Positions 25,733 through 36,221 of a stretch of DNA of 64,000 nt are shown in pieces. The stretch covers positions 1 through 64,000 of the forward strand of contig NZ_JPFW01000006.1 of NCBI RefSeq assembly GCF_000722705.1, in the 5' to 3' direction. This DNA comes from Streptococcus mitis. GTDB taxonomy: Bacteria; Bacillota; Bacilli; Lactobacillales; Streptococcaceae. The position numbers were made by a program, and so were the translations under genes. How positions within the stretch are numbered: position 1 is the first letter of the stretch; every line of letters begins with the position of its first letter. The notes beneath the pieces are model-generated. The model was not told where the DNA came from. It saw only the letters and a program-made list of their open reading frames with translations, and did no database searches.

Positions 25733-26500
25733 CTATTGCAAATTAACCTTATTTCTCAAGATATAGTAGATTCCGAGGTAGTAGATAGCTATGAAAATGA
25801 GTTCCTCGATAATGGATGTACTTGCTCCCATATAGAAATTCTCATTGAGTCCTGCAAGTGAATTGACATAGAAGTTAGTACTGGTATTGAAGAAAACTCC
25901 AATAAATCCTATGACGATTTGGATACCAATGTAGGCTGCAACAGCAAGTGCGGTACGGTATTCATTGAACAGTTGTCCAATGGAAATGGCTAAGTAAATG
26001 CAGAGGATTCCAGAAATAGTATTTAGTAGGAAGGATAACCCCACAAGAGAGAGTTTAGGGAGGTATGTTCCTACAAGTGGGAACCAGTCATAATGTGACA
26101 TCCAATCTGGAACCGTTATAGTCACAATAAGAAAAGCACTTAGAGCCAGTACAGCCGAGCTAAGTATAGACCAGATGAAGGCTCCGACTAATTTAGCTGT
26201 GATGATATAGTGCTCAGAAACTGGCAAGGTCAAAGTCAGATAGCCTTGGCGGTCATAGACACTACCTTTGAAGCGTTTGATAATCAAGAAAATGGTTGAA
26301 ATCCAAAGTGTAATTATCAAGCCGCCAAAGACGAGAGCCAGAAAGATAAATAGGAAAGGTTGGCTATCTTTGAAAGATATATAATTATAGTAGTGTCCTT
26401 GCATTCCCAGGGGGACGGAAAGGATGAGCACGGATGCGTAGAGAGCTAAATACCACTTGTTAACATTTTTAAATTCGTAGCGAACTAAATTCCAAAACAT
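25733..26500 (-). CDS. ABC transporter permease
   Basis: The 255-residue protein has six hydrophobic segments (for example FIFLALVFGGLIITLWIST) and no ATPase motif. It follows the ATPase gene by 15 nt. Together they resemble the YtrB/YtrC or BcrA/BcrB-like type, which exports or gives resistance to cell-envelope-active compounds. Substrate unknown. Confidence 0.8.
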   Translation of the reverse strand: MFWNLVRYEFKNVNKWYLALYASVLILSVPLGMQGHYYNYISFKDSQPFLFIFLALVFGGLIITLWISTIFLIIKRFKGSVYDRQGYLTLTLPVSEHYIITAKLVGAFIWSILSSAVLALSAFLIVTITVPDWMSHYDWFPLVGTYLPKLSLVGLSFLLNTISGILCIYLAISIGQLFNEYRTALAVAAYIGIQIVIGFIGVFFNTSTNFYVNSLAGLNENFYMGASTSIIEELIFIAIYYLGIYYILRNKVNLQ

Positions 26501-26515
26501 AATAATCTCCTTTGC

Positions 26516-27211
26516 TTAGGCCTTAAATTCCTGACGGAAGAGTTGGTCAATGGATTCACCTGACTCATAGCGAATGTCATCTACATTTCCTTGACGGACG
26601 ACTTTTCCGTCCTTCAGGAAGACAATTTCATCCAAGATTGGCTCGATATCTGAAATCAAGTGGGTAGAAATCAAAACGGTAGAAGTTGGGGAGTAGTTGT
26701 TGATAATAGTATTGAGGATATACTCACGGGCTGCTGGGTCCACCCCACCAATGGGTTCATCCAGAACATAGAGACGAGCATCACGGCTCATAACCAAAAT
26801 CAGCTGTACCTTTTCTTTGTTACCTTTTGATAGTTTCTTGAGACGACTATTTTCATCAATTCCGAGATCTGCAAGTAGATGGTGGGCGCGTTCAAGATTG
26901 AAATCTTTATAGAAGGTCTTAAAGTAGGTTAAGGCTTCTTTGACCTTCATTTGCTCATTGAGATAGGTCGTATCAGGTAAATAAGCTACGATGGCCTTGG
27001 TTGCTGGGCTTGGGTCCATGTCGTTGATAAGGACGCGTCCTTGATCTGGTTGTAAGAGGCCATTGATTAGTTTAATCAAGGTTGTTTTTCCTGAACCGTT
27101 TGGACCAAGGAGACCAACAATTTTTCCAGCTGGAATGTCAAGAGAAACATTTTCAAGGGCTGGTGTTGCTCCATATGATTTGGATACATTTTCAAATGCT
27201 AGTAATGACAT
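26516..27211 (-). CDS. ABC transporter ATP-binding protein
   Basis: The 231-residue ATPase has Walker A GLLGPNGSGKTTLIKL, signature LSKGNKEKVQLILVMS (an SKGN variant rather than SGGQ) and Walker B LYVLDEPIGGVDP. It acts with the adjacent permease. It starts 4 nt before the GntR stop region, so the three genes form one operon. Confidence 0.9.
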   Translation of the reverse strand: MSLLAFENVSKSYGATPALENVSLDIPAGKIVGLLGPNGSGKTTLIKLINGLLQPDQGRVLINDMDPSPATKAIVAYLPDTTYLNEQMKVKEALTYFKTFYKDFNLERAHHLLADLGIDENSRLKKLSKGNKEKVQLILVMSRDARLYVLDEPIGGVDPAAREYILNTIINNYSPTSTVLISTHLISDIEPILDEIVFLKDGKVVRQGNVDDIRYESGESIDQLFRQEFKA

Positions 27212-27215
27212 AGGC

Positions 27216-27581
27216 TTAAACTCCTTTAATATAATCGCCGACTACGCCTGGTAGTTCTTCTTTTTCATAGCCAAAATGGGTCATGGAGGAAACGAAGTGT
27301 TCCAATTCTTCTTCGGATAGTTGTTTGCGCGATTGGGCGATCAGTTCCTTATCCTCAGTCACAAATCGTCCAGTTGTGCGCTTGCTGTAGACAAAGCCTT
27401 CACGTTCGAGGTCTGACAAGGCTCTTTGGATGGTGTTTGGATTGACACCGGCCTCGCTAGCTAACTCTCTCACGGTTGGAAGTTGTTGATTGGGTTCCAG
27501 TGTATGGGAAACAATCTGAAGCTTGATTTTCTCCATAATCTGTAAATAAATGGGTTTTTTATTGTCAAATGTCCAGGACAT
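27216..27581 (-). CDS. GntR-family (YtrA subfamily) regulator
   Basis: The 121-residue protein has the GntR winged-helix start (PIYLQIMEKIKLQIV), the recognition motif VRELASEAGVNPNTIQRAL and only a short C-terminal tail, as in the YtrA subgroup that represses linked ABC transporter genes. It leads the ABC operon and is likely autoregulatory. Confidence 0.9.
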   Translation of the reverse strand: MSWTFDNKKPIYLQIMEKIKLQIVSHTLEPNQQLPTVRELASEAGVNPNTIQRALSDLEREGFVYSKRTTGRFVTEDKELIAQSRKQLSEEELEHFVSSMTHFGYEKEELPGVVGDYIKGV

Positions 27582-27618
27582 CTCGGTCTCCTTTCTCCTA
27601 TCCTTTTGTCTTAATTAA

Positions 27619-27647
27619 ATAATACAACAAAACAAAAAACTTGTCAA
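27619..27647 (-). promoter_or_regulatory. Promoter of the gntR-ABC operon
   Basis: On the minus strand TTGACA (27642-27647) and TATTAT (27619-27624) are exactly 17 bp apart. The perfect -35 suggests a strong promoter, presumably held down by the GntR protein. Confidence 0.75.
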
Positions 27648-27684
27648 GCAAAAAGAAGAATTGTTTTGGGAATCGTTTAAAAAA

Positions 27685-27693
27685 TGGTATAAT
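27685..27693 (+). promoter_or_regulatory. Extended -10 promoter of the nrdR-der operon
   Basis: TGGTATAAT is a consensus extended -10, 28 bp upstream of the nrdR start. No convincing -35 is seen; TTGTTT at 27661 is too far. Confidence 0.6.
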
Positions 27694-27720
27694 GAAAAGA
27701 AAACGATAAGGAGGGAAAGG

Positions 27721-28194
27721 ATGCGTTGTCCAAAATGTGGGGCTACCAAGTCAAGTGTTATCGATAGTCGCCAAGCAGAAGAAGGGAACACCATTCGTAG
27801 AAGACGTGAGTGCGATGAATGCCAACACCGTTTTACAACCTACGAACGAGTAGAAGAAAGAACCTTAGTAGTTGTTAAAAAAGATGGCACACGGGAACAA
27901 TTCTCCAGAGATAAAATCTTTAATGGGATTATCCGCTCAGCCCAGAAACGTCCTGTGTCAAGTGATGAAATCAACATGGTAGTCAATCGTATCGAACAGA
28001 AACTCCGTGGTCGAAATGAAAATGAAATTCAAAGTGAGGACATTGGTTCACTCGTCATGGAGGAGTTGGCTGAACTGGACGAGATTACTTATGTACGTTT
28101 TGCCAGTGTCTATCGTAGTTTTAAGGATGTCAGTGAACTAGAGAGCTTGCTCCAACAAATTACCCAGTCCTCTAAAAAGAAAAAGGAAAGATAA
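27721..28194 (+). CDS. nrdR: Transcriptional repressor NrdR
   Basis: NrdR represses ribonucleotide reductase genes in response to ATP/dATP. The 157-residue protein has the zinc ribbon CPKCG...CDECQHRF and an ATP-cone ([16 protein letters not shown]). ATG 27721 follows GGAGGGAAAGG. It leads a tightly packed operon with dnaB and dnaI. Confidence 0.96.
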
Positions 28195-29364
28195 ATGAAG
28201 CCAATTGACCGTTTTTCTTATTTAAAGAATAATCGGGTGTCGCAAGATACCTCATCTCTGGTACAGTGCTACCTCCCGATTATCGGTCAGGAGGCACTGA
28301 GCCTTTATCTTTATACGATTAGTTTTTGGGATAATGGCAGAAAGGAATACCTCTTTTCAAGCATTCTCAACCATCTCAACTTTGGGATGGATAGATTGAT
28401 AAAATCCCTGAAAATCCTATCTGCTTTCAATCTCTTAACCCTTTATCAAAAGGGGGATACCTATCAGCTAGCCCTCCATGCTCCTCTTTCAAGTCAAGAT
28501 TTCTTGGAGCATCCTGTTTATCGCAGACTTTTGGAGAAAAAGATTGGCGATGCAGCTGTGGAGGATTTGAAAGTTAAGAGTGCTGAGGGAGAAGAAATAC
28601 CTGTCTCACTCAATCAAGTCTTTCCAGATTTGGCAGAACTGGGAAGTCAAGAAGACCTTGGTCTCAAGAAGAAAGTGGCCAACGATTTTGACTTGGACCA
28701 TTTTCGTCAGCTTATGGCTCGAGATGGGCTTCGTTTTGCGGATGAGCAGTCCGATGTCTTAAACCTCTTTGCCATTGCCGAGGAGAAGAAATGGACTTGG
28801 TTTGAGACCTATCAATTGGCCAAGTCAACAGCTGTTTCCCAGGTTATTTCAACCAAACGCATGCGGGAAAAAATCGCTCAAAAACCAGTTTCCTCTGACT
28901 TTAGTCCTAAGGAAGCGACCATCATCAAAGAAGCCAAAAGTAAGACTGCCCTGCAGTTCTTGGCAGAAATCAAGCAAACACGCAAGGGAACCATTACCCA
29001 AACAGAAAGAGAACTCTTGCAACAGATGGCTGGCTTGGGCTTGCTGGATGAAGTCATCAATATTATTCTCTTATTGACCTTTAATAAGGTGGATTCGGCA
29101 AATATCAATGAGAAATATGCCATGAAGGTGGCTAATGACTATGCCTATCAAAAGATTCATTCGGCAGAAGAGGCAGTCTTGCGTATTCGTGAGCGAGGGC
29201 AGAAGAGGCAGTCTCAAAAAACCAGTAACCCTAGTTCTGCCAAGTCCAATGTACCCAAGTGGAGCAATCCAGATTATAAGAATGAAACCAGCGAGGAAAC
29301 TCGTCTGGAACTAGAACGTAAGAAACAAGAACTATTAGCTCGATTAGAAAAAGGAGGAGATTAG
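28195..29364 (+). CDS. dnaB: Replication initiation/membrane attachment protein DnaB
   Basis: This is the Firmicute DnaB, a helicase loading factor and not the hexameric helicase. The 389-residue protein has N-terminal winged-helix and DnaB/DnaD-like C-terminal segments and a basic tail. It directly abuts nrdR and dnaI. Confidence 0.93.
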   Translation: MKPIDRFSYLKNNRVSQDTSSLVQCYLPIIGQEALSLYLYTISFWDNGRKEYLFSSILNHLNFGMDRLIKSLKILSAFNLLTLYQKGDTYQLALHAPLSSQDFLEHPVYRRLLEKKIGDAAVEDLKVKSAEGEEIPVSLNQVFPDLAELGSQEDLGLKKKVANDFDLDHFRQLMARDGLRFADEQSDVLNLFAIAEEKKWTWFETYQLAKSTAVSQVISTKRMREKIAQKPVSSDFSPKEATIIKEAKSKTALQFLAEIKQTRKGTITQTERELLQQMAGLGLLDEVINIILLLTFNKVDSANINEKYAMKVANDYAYQKIHSAEEAVLRIRERGQKRQSQKTSNPSSAKSNVPKWSNPDYKNETSEETRLELERKKQELLARLEKGGD

Positions 29365-30261
29365 ATGGAAAGTGTCGGAGACGTACTCAAGCGTCAACCC
29401 AGCCGTTTTCATTATCAAGATTTGGTTCAGAAAATTATGAAGGATCCTGATGTTGCGGCCTTTATACAGCAAGAATCCCTTACTCCAGAGGAATTGAATC
29501 GCAGTATCTCCAAGTTTAATCAGTACATCACCGAGCGTGATAAGTTTCTCCGTGGGGATACGGATTATATTGCCAAAGGTTATAAGCCTATTTTGGTTAT
29601 GAACCACGGCTATGCGGATGTTTCTTATGAAGAAACTCCTGAACTAATCGCGGCTGAAAAAGAAGCGGCTATTAAGAACCGTCTCAAGTTAATCAATCTG
29701 CCAGCCAGTCTCAAGAAAGCTAGTTTGGCTCAAGTTGACTTGGATGATTTGGGGCGCTTGCCAGTTTTTGAAAAACTATTAGCCTTCGTGGAGCAATATC
29801 CAGCTATTCGAAAAGGTCTTTACTTGTATGGAGACTTTGGTGTGGGTAAAAGTTTCATGGTGGCTGCCTTAGCCCATGATTTATCAGAAAAACGTGGTGT
29901 TTCATCAACCCTCCTCCACTATCCTAGCTTTGTCATTGATGTCAAAAATGCTATCGGTGATGGTAATGTCAAGACCTTGGTGGATGAGATTAAGCTTTCT
30001 GAAGTTCTGATTTTAGATGATATTGGTGCCGAGCAATCAACAGCTTGGGTGCGGGATGAAATCTTACAAGTCATTCTCCAATATCGGATGCAGGAAAATT
30101 TACCGACCTTTTTCACATCCAACTTCAACTTTGAAGAATTGGAGCTGCATTTCGCTAAAGGGAAACATGGAAATGACGAAACCTGGGAAGCCAGACGCGT
30201 CATGGAACGCATCCGTTATTTGGCCGAGGAGACTCGTTTAGAAGGAGTAAACCGTCGATGA
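29365..30261 (+). CDS. dnaI: Primosomal protein DnaI, helicase loader
   Basis: The 298-residue AAA+ ATPase has an N-terminal DnaI domain (MESVGDVLKRQPS) and Walker A YGDFGVGKSFM, Walker B VLILDDIGAE. It loads the replicative helicase with DnaB. It overlaps the following nitroreductase gene by 4 nt. Confidence 0.94.
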   Translation: MESVGDVLKRQPSRFHYQDLVQKIMKDPDVAAFIQQESLTPEELNRSISKFNQYITERDKFLRGDTDYIAKGYKPILVMNHGYADVSYEETPELIAAEKEAAIKNRLKLINLPASLKKASLAQVDLDDLGRLPVFEKLLAFVEQYPAIRKGLYLYGDFGVGKSFMVAALAHDLSEKRGVSSTLLHYPSFVIDVKNAIGDGNVKTLVDEIKLSEVLILDDIGAEQSTAWVRDEILQVILQYRMQENLPTFFTSNFNFEELELHFAKGKHGNDETWEARRVMERIRYLAEETRLEGVNRR

Positions 30262-30971
30262 CAGAAACAATCAAATTAATGAAGGTTCACACTTCAGTGC
30301 GCAGGTTTAAAGAGCAAGCCCTTCCTCAGGAAGACTTGACTGATATCCTGACAGCAGCTCAGATGGCCTCGTCTTGGAAAAATTTCCAATCCTACTCGGT
30401 GATTGTGGTACAAAGTCAAGAAAAGAAAGATGCCTTGTATGAATTGGTGCCTCAAGAAGCCATTCGCCAGTCAGCTGTTTTCCTTCTCTTTGTCGGAGAT
30501 TTGAACAGAGCAGAAAAGGGAGCACGACTTCATACGGATACATTCCAACCTCAAGGGGTGGAAGGTCTCTTGATTAGTTCGGTCGATGCGGCTCTTGCTG
30601 GTCAAAATGCCTTGCTGGCAGCTGAAAGCTTGGGCTATGGGGGTGTCATCATTGGCTTGGTGCGTTACAAGTCAGAAGAAGTAGCAGAGCTCTTTAACCT
30701 GCCTGACTATACTTATCCAGTTTTTGGGATGGCACTGGGGCTTCCAAATGAAGAACATGAAGTCAAACCCCGCTTGCCATTGAATCAGGTGGTATTTGAG
30801 GAGGAATATCAGGAGCAAACAGTTGATGTGATTGAGGCTTATGACCGTGTACAGGCTGACTATGCTGGAGCGCGTGCAACCACAAGCTGGAGTCAGCGTC
30901 TAGCAGAACAGTTTGGTCAAGCAGAACCAAGCTCAACTAGAAAAAATCTTGAACAGAAGAAGTTATTGTAG
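30258..30971 (+). CDS. NADPH-dependent nitroreductase family oxidoreductase
   Basis: The 237-residue FMN-dependent protein begins with HTSVRRFKEQ, the RxR FMN phosphate-binding start of the NfsA/FRP type, and has YGGVIIGLVRYK and LGLPNEEHEVKPRLP. Physiological substrate unknown. Its ATG overlaps the dnaI stop. Confidence 0.85.
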   Translation: MTETIKLMKVHTSVRRFKEQALPQEDLTDILTAAQMASSWKNFQSYSVIVVQSQEKKDALYELVPQEAIRQSAVFLLFVGDLNRAEKGARLHTDTFQPQGVEGLLISSVDAALAGQNALLAAESLGYGGVIIGLVRYKSEEVAELFNLPDYTYPVFGMALGLPNEEHEVKPRLPLNQVVFEEEYQEQTVDVIEAYDRVQADYAGARATTSWSQRLAEQFGQAEPSSTRKNLEQKKLL

Positions 30972-30984
30972 AAAGTGAGAAATT

Positions 30985-32295
30985 ATGGCCCTACCAACTA
31001 TTGCCATTGTAGGACGTCCCAATGTTGGGAAATCAACCCTATTTAATCGGATCGCTGGTGAGCGAATCTCCATTGTAGAAGATGTCGAAGGAGTGACACG
31101 TGACCGTATCTATGCGACGGGTGAGTGGCTCAATCGTTCGTTTAGCATGATTGATACAGGAGGAATCGATGATGTCGATGCTCCTTTCATGGAACAAATA
31201 AAGCACCAGGCAGAAATTGCCATGGAAGAAGCTGATGTTATCGTTTTTGTCGTGTCTGGTAAGGAAGGAATTACTGATGCGGACGAATACGTAGCCCGTA
31301 AGCTTTATAAGACCCATAAACCAGTTATCCTCGCAGTTAACAAGGTGGACAACCCTGAGATGCGAAATGATATCTATGATTTCTATGCTCTCGGTTTGGG
31401 TGAACCCTTGCCTATCTCATCTGTTCATGGTATCGGTACAGGGGATGTCCTAGACGCCATCGTAGAAAATCTTCCACATGAATATGAAGAAGAAAATCCA
31501 GATGTGATTAAGTTTAGTCTGATTGGTCGTCCAAACGTTGGAAAATCAAGCTTGATTAATGCTATTTTGGGAGAAGATCGTGTCATTGCTAGTCCTGTTG
31601 CTGGAACAACGCGTGACGCCATTGATACCCACTTTACAGATACAGATGGTCAAGAGTTTACCATGATTGATACGGCTGGTATGCGTAAGTCTGGTAAGGT
31701 TTATGAAAATACCGAGAAATACTCTGTCATGCGTGCCATGCGTGCTATTGACCGCTCAGATGTGGTCTTGATGGTCATCAATGCGGAAGAAGGCATCCGT
31801 GAATACGACAAGCGTATTGCAGGATTTGCCCATGAAGCTGGTAAAGGGATGATTATCGTTGTCAACAAGTGGGATACGCTTGAAAAAGACAACCACACCA
31901 TGAAAAACTGGGAAGAAGATATCCGTGAGCAGTTCCAATACTTGCCTTACGCACCGATTATCTTTGTATCAGCCTTGACCAAGCAACGTCTCCACAAACT
32001 GCCTGAGATGATCAAGCAAATCAGCGAAAGTCAAAATACACGTATTCCATCAGCTGTCTTGAACGATGTCATCATGGATGCCATTGCCATCAACCCAACA
32101 CCGACAGACAAAGGGAAACGTCTTAAGATCTTCTATGCGACCCAAGTGGCAACCAAACCACCAACCTTTGTCATCTTTGTCAATGAAGAAGAACTCATGC
32201 ACTTTTCTTACCTGCGTTTCTTGGAAAATCAAATCCGCAAGGCCTTTGTCTTTGAAGGAACCCCAATCCATCTCATCGCAAGAAAACGTAAATAA
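30985..32295 (+). CDS. der: Ribosome biogenesis GTPase Der (EngA)
   Basis: Der has two tandem GTPase domains and assists 50S assembly. The 436-residue product has GRPNVGKST near residue 11 and GRPNVGKSS near 182, NKVD and NKWD motifs, and the C-terminal KH-like domain. The last about 70 bp and the terminator are repeated 512 bp downstream. Confidence 0.96.
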   Translation: MALPTIAIVGRPNVGKSTLFNRIAGERISIVEDVEGVTRDRIYATGEWLNRSFSMIDTGGIDDVDAPFMEQIKHQAEIAMEEADVIVFVVSGKEGITDADEYVARKLYKTHKPVILAVNKVDNPEMRNDIYDFYALGLGEPLPISSVHGIGTGDVLDAIVENLPHEYEEENPDVIKFSLIGRPNVGKSSLINAILGEDRVIASPVAGTTRDAIDTHFTDTDGQEFTMIDTAGMRKSGKVYENTEKYSVMRAMRAIDRSDVVLMVINAEEGIREYDKRIAGFAHEAGKGMIIVVNKWDTLEKDNHTMKNWEEDIREQFQYLPYAPIIFVSALTKQRLHKLPEMIKQISESQNTRIPSAVLNDVIMDAIAINPTPTDKGKRLKIFYATQVATKPPTFVIFVNEEELMHFSYLRFLENQIRKAFVFEGTPIHLIARKRK

Positions 32296-32303
32296 AAAAG
32301 TAG

Positions 32304-32332
32304 AATCTGGAATGACATTTCCAGATTTTTTT
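32304..32332 (+). terminator. Intrinsic terminator of der
   Basis: AATCTGGAA pairs with TTCCAGATT around TGACA(T), followed by a run of T residues. A second copy lies at about 32816-32844. Confidence 0.85.
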
Positions 32333-32378
32333 GATAGAATGAAGTTGAAGAAAGCGCTAACAAAGAGAGGTGTCGATA

Positions 32379-32723
32379 ATGAAACTGTCGTTTAATCAAT
32401 TGATACTCTTATTTCCTTGTTTTTACTTTTACTTTTTCTATTGGATAGACAATGCTGATAGAAACAGTAAGTTTTTCCCCATTATCTACTATTTTTACTG
32501 GATTTATTTTTCCCTTTTAGCTCTGTTTAGTCTGGATCTGACAATTTTTTCATTCTTATTTTTCCCTCTTGTTCTCAAACATGTATCAGATATGAGTGCT
32601 TGGGGTGTTTGGTTGCTGTTGATAGTCCTATCTCTAGGCAGTGACTGGCTAGACTACATCTTCTTCAAAAAAATGTTTCGTTTGAGACGGGAACTAGGGA
32701 AGTCTAAAGGCGGAAGGCATTGA
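32379..32723 (+). CDS. Small membrane protein, duplicated copy 1
   Basis: The 114-residue protein has three to four hydrophobic segments (LILLFPCFYFYFFYWI; YWIYFSLLALF; WGVWLLLIVLSLG) and a basic tail ending LGKSKGGRH. Function unknown. The ATG at 32379 follows GAGAGG; GTG 32370 is also possible. Copy 2 follows in tandem. Confidence 0.7.
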   Translation: MKLSFNQLILLFPCFYFYFFYWIDNADRNSKFFPIIYYFYWIYFSLLALFSLDLTIFSFLFFPLVLKHVSDMSAWGVWLLLIVLSLGSDWLDYIFFKKMFRLRRELGKSKGGRH

Positions 32724-32741
32724 TTTATACTCTTCGAAAAT

Positions 32742-32806
32742 CAAATCCACAAGGCCTTTGTCTTTGAAGGAACACCAATCCATCCTATCGCAAGAAAACG
32801 TAAATA
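32742..32806 (+). pseudogene. Duplicated 3' fragment of der
   Basis: The last about 21 codons of der plus the stop reappear with few changes ([19 protein letters not shown]), without a start or ribosome binding site. It is an untranslated by-product of the tandem duplication. Confidence 0.85.
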
Positions 32807-32815
32807 AAAAAGTAG

Positions 32816-32844
32816 GATCTGGAATGACATTTCCAGATTTTTTT
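32816..32844 (+). terminator. Second copy of the der terminator
   Basis: Stem ATCTGGAA/TTCCAGAT with T-run, 512 bp from the first. It now lies between the two membrane protein genes. Confidence 0.8.
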
Positions 32845-32890
32845 GATAGAATGAAGATGAAGAAAACGCTATCAAAGCGAGGTGTTGATG

Positions 32891-33226
32891 ATGGAACATT
32901 TGTTTAAATTCTTACTTTTAGCACCTTACTTTTATTTTGATAACTGGATTGAGAAGGGCAATAGAGAGAGTAAGTTTTTCCCAATATTTTACTATTTTTA
33001 CTGGTTTTATTTTCCGCTCTTTACCTTGCTTGGAATATTCATGGCAGTTGTTTCAATCTTTTTTATCACTATACTTTTAAAAAATTGGACAGATATCAGG
33101 TCTTGGGGTATTTGGTTTCTTTTTATTCTGCTAGCTATTGGTCTGAATTGGTTAACTTATTCCTGTTTCAAAAAAATGCTTAGACTAAGAAAGGAGTTAG
33201 GAAAGTCTAAGGGTGGAAGACATTGA
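32891..33226 (+). CDS. Small membrane protein, duplicated copy 2
   Basis: The 111-residue protein is a diverged paralogue of the upstream copy. The framework FFPIFYYFYWFYFPL and the tail LRKELGKSKGGRH are conserved, but the central helices differ and three codons are missing. Alternative ATG at 32888. Function unknown. Confidence 0.7.
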   Translation: MEHLFKFLLLAPYFYFDNWIEKGNRESKFFPIFYYFYWFYFPLFTLLGIFMAVVSIFFITILLKNWTDIRSWGIWFLFILLAIGLNWLTYSCFKKMLRLRKELGKSKGGRH

Positions 33227-33258
33227 TTTATATGGTTTTTATTGATAGGAGGTAGCTT

Positions 33259-33546
33259 ATGGAACGTCTAAAATCATTTATTACACGCTATTCTAAGGTC
33301 TATATTGGTTTAGTTCTGTTGATCTGGATTGCTTTCTTCTTTCTTCCTTGGGGCAGTCCGATTCTGGGGGGAAAGATTGACCTCTTCAGCATACAGAAAG
33401 TCTTGCTAGTTTTTGGAATTCTGTCGATTTTGATGGCCTTGCTGTCCAAGAAAGTCAGTCTCTTTGTTTTTGGATTGATCTGCTGTTTTTCTCTTTGGAT
33501 TAATCTATTTATCCTATTTGCGATTTTGCCGATTTTTGGCAATTAA
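33259..33546 (+). CDS. Small hydrophobic membrane protein
   Basis: The 95-residue protein has three predicted membrane helices (VYIGLVLLIWIAFFFLPWG; VLLVFGILSILMALL; FGLICCFSLWINLFILFAIL). AGGAGG lies ahead of the ATG. No family recognised. A terminator follows. Confidence 0.65.
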   Translation: MERLKSFITRYSKVYIGLVLLIWIAFFFLPWGSPILGGKIDLFSIQKVLLVFGILSILMALLSKKVSLFVFGLICCFSLWINLFILFAILPIFGN

Positions 33547-33561
33547 AGTATCATAAAAGTC

Positions 33562-33595
33562 AGAGAGGTTAGCTTGGAAACTAGCCTCTTTTTCC
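33562..33595 (+). terminator. Intrinsic terminator upstream of secA
   Basis: AGAGGTTAG pairs with CTAGCCTCT around a short loop, followed by five T residues. Confidence 0.85.
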
Positions 33596-33691
33596 TTTTC
33601 AAAATGGGGATTCTTCCTTGAAAATAATCAGTAATTGTGCTAAAATTAAAAGAACATTCTAAAATATTCGGAATTTAAAGTAAGGAAAAAC

Positions 33692-36205
33692 ATGGCTAAT
33701 ATTTTAAAAACAATTATCGAAAATGATAAAGGAGAAATCCGTCGTCTGGAAAAGATGGCTGATAAGGTTTTCAAATACGAAGACCAAATGGCTGCTTTGA
33801 CTGACGACCAACTAAAAGCAAAAACAGTTGAATTTAAAGAACGTTATCAAAATGGAGAATCACTGGATTCATTGCTTTATGAAGCATTTGCGGTTGTCCG
33901 TGAGGGTGCCAAACGTGTCCTAGGTCTCTTCCCATATAAGGTTCAGGTCATGGGAGGAATCGTTCTTCACCATGGTGACGTGCCAGAGATGCGTACAGGG
34001 GAAGGGAAAACCTTGACTGCGACTATGCCAGTATACCTCAATGCCCTTTCAGGTAAAGGGGTTCACGTAGTTACGGTCAATGAATACCTATCAGAACGTG
34101 ACGCGACTGAGATGGGTGAATTGTACTCATGGCTTGGCTTGTCAGTAGGAATCAACTTGGCTGCCAAATCTCCAATGGAGAAAAAAGAAGCCTATGAGTG
34201 TGATATCACTTACTCAACCAACTCAGAAATCGGATTTGACTATCTTCGTGATAACATGGTCGTTCGCGCTGAAAACATGGTACAACGTCCGCTTAACTAT
34301 GCCTTGGTCGATGAGGTTGACTCTATCTTGATTGACGAAGCCCGTACACCATTGATCGTATCAGGTGCTAACGCGGTTGAAACCAGTCAGCTCTACCATA
34401 TGGCAGACCACTATGTAAAATCTTTGGACAAAGACGACTACATTATCGATGTGCAGTCTAAGACTATTGGTTTGTCTGATTCAGGGATTGACAAGGCTGA
34501 AAGCTACTTCAAGCTTGAAAATCTCTATGATATCGAAAACGTGGCTTTGACTCACTTTATCGATAATGCCCTTCGTGCCAACTACATCATGCTTCTTGAT
34601 ATTGACTATGTGGTCAGCGAAGAGCAAGAAATCTTGATTGTCGACCAATTTACAGGTCGTACTATGGAAGGTCGTCGTTATTCTGATGGATTGCACCAAG
34701 CCATTGAAGCTAAAGAAGGTGTGCCAATCCAGGATGAAACCAAGACATCTGCCTCAATCACTTACCAAAACCTCTTCCGTATGTACAAGAAATTGTCTGG
34801 TATGACGGGTACAGGTAAGACTGAGGAAGAAGAATTCCGTGAAATTTACAACATTCGTGTTATTCCAATCCCAACAAACCGTCCTGTCCAACGTATTGAC
34901 CACTCAGACCTTCTTTATGCAAGTATCGAGGCTAAGTTTAAGGCGGTTGTCGAAGACGTTAAGGCTCGTTACCAAAAGGGTCAGCCTGTCTTGGTTGGTA
35001 CAGTAGCGGTTGAAACTAGTGACTATATTTCTAAGAAATTGGTCGCAGCTGGCGTTCCTCACGAAGTCTTGAATGCCAAAAACCACTATAAAGAAGCCCA
35101 AATCATCATGAATGCTGGTCAACGTGGTGCTGTTACTATCGCAACCAACATGGCTGGTCGTGGTACCGACATCAAGCTTGGTGAAGGGGTTCGCGAATTG
35201 GGTGGACTTTGTGTTATCGGTACAGAACGCCATGAAAGCCGTCGTATCGATAACCAGCTTCGTGGACGTTCAGGTCGTCAAGGAGACCCAGGTGAGTCAC
35301 AATTCTACCTATCTCTTGAAGATGATTTGATGAAACGTTTTGGTTCTGAACGCTTGAAAGGAATCTTTGAACGTCTCAACATGTCTGAAGAGGCGATTGA
35401 GTCTCGTATGTTGACACGTCAGGTTGAAGCAGCGCAAAAACGTGTCGAAGGAAATAACTACGATACTCGTAAACAAGTCCTTCAATACGACGATGTCATG
35501 CGTGAACAACGTGAGATTATCTATGCTCAACGTTACGATGTCATCACTGCAGACCGTGATTTGGCACCTGAAATTCAGGCTATGATCAAACGCACGATTG
35601 GTCGTGTCGTTGATGGTCATGCGCGTGCCAAACAGGATGAAAAATTAGAAGCAATTTTGAACTTTGCTAAGTACAACTTGCTTCCTGAAGATTCAATTTC
35701 AATCGAAGACTTGTCAGGCTTGTCTGATAAGGCCATTAAGGAAGAGCTCTTCCAACGTGCCTTGCAAGTTTACGATAGTCAGGTTTCAAAACTACGCGAT
35801 GAAGAAGCAGTCAAAGAATTCCAAAAAGTTTTGATTCTACGAGTGGTAGATAACAAGTGGACAGATCATATCGATGCCCTCGATCAATTGCGTAACGCGG
35901 TTGGACTTCGTGGCTATGCTCAGAACAACCCAGTTGTTGAGTATCAGGCAGAAGGTTTCCGTATGTTTAATGATATGATTGGTTCGATTGAGTTTGATGT
36001 GACACGTTTGATGATGAAAGCACAAATTCATGAACAAGAAAGACCACAAGCAGAACACCATATCAGTACAACAGCGACTCGCAATATCGCTGCCCACCAA
36101 GCAAACATGCCAGAAGATTTGGATTTGAGCCAGATTGGACGGAATGAACTTTGCCCATGTGGTTCTGGTAAGAAGTTTAAAAACTGTCACGGTAAAAGAC
36201 AATAA
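33692..36205 (+). CDS. secA: Preprotein translocase ATPase SecA
   Basis: SecA drives export through SecYEG. The 837-residue protein has [10 protein letters not shown] (Walker A), [16 protein letters not shown] (Walker B), GRGTDIKL, the helical scaffold, and the C-terminal zinc-binding [18 protein letters not shown] that contacts phospholipid and SecB-like partners. Full length; ATG 33692 follows TAAGGA. Confidence 0.97.
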   Translation: MANILKTIIENDKGEIRRLEKMADKVFKYEDQMAALTDDQLKAKTVEFKERYQNGESLDSLLYEAFAVVREGAKRVLGLFPYKVQVMGGIVLHHGDVPEMRTGEGKTLTATMPVYLNALSGKGVHVVTVNEYLSERDATEMGELYSWLGLSVGINLAAKSPMEKKEAYECDITYSTNSEIGFDYLRDNMVVRAENMVQRPLNYALVDEVDSILIDEARTPLIVSGANAVETSQLYHMADHYVKSLDKDDYIIDVQSKTIGLSDSGIDKAESYFKLENLYDIENVALTHFIDNALRANYIMLLDIDYVVSEEQEILIVDQFTGRTMEGRRYSDGLHQAIEAKEGVPIQDETKTSASITYQNLFRMYKKLSGMTGTGKTEEEEFREIYNIRVIPIPTNRPVQRIDHSDLLYASIEAKFKAVVEDVKARYQKGQPVLVGTVAVETSDYISKKLVAAGVPHEVLNAKNHYKEAQIIMNAGQRGAVTIATNMAGRGTDIKLGEGVRELGGLCVIGTERHESRRIDNQLRGRSGRQGDPGESQFYLSLEDDLMKRFGSERLKGIFERLNMSEEAIESRMLTRQVEAAQKRVEGNNYDTRKQVLQYDDVMREQREIIYAQRYDVITADRDLAPEIQAMIKRTIGRVVDGHARAKQDEKLEAILNFAKYNLLPEDSISIEDLSGLSDKAIKEELFQRALQVYDSQVSKLRDEEAVKEFQKVLILRVVDNKWTDHIDALDQLRNAVGLRGYAQNNPVVEYQAEGFRMFNDMIGSIEFDVTRLMMKAQIHEQERPQAEHHISTTATRNIAAHQANMPEDLDLSQIGRNELCPCGSGKKFKNCHGKRQ

Positions 36206-36221
36206 AATGAGATAGTTTAGA

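Larger units (their letters stand above)
32224..33235 (+). repeat. Tandem duplication of der 3' end, terminator and small membrane gene
   Basis: Unit 1 (32224-32735) and unit 2 (32736-about 33235) both start with GAAAATCAAATCC, include the last codons of der, the terminator and a membrane protein gene, and end at CATTGATTTATA. The offset between equivalent points is 512 bp. The seam at 32727-32746 carries TATACTCTTCGAAAATCAAA, the boxA end of a BOX element. Confidence 0.8.
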
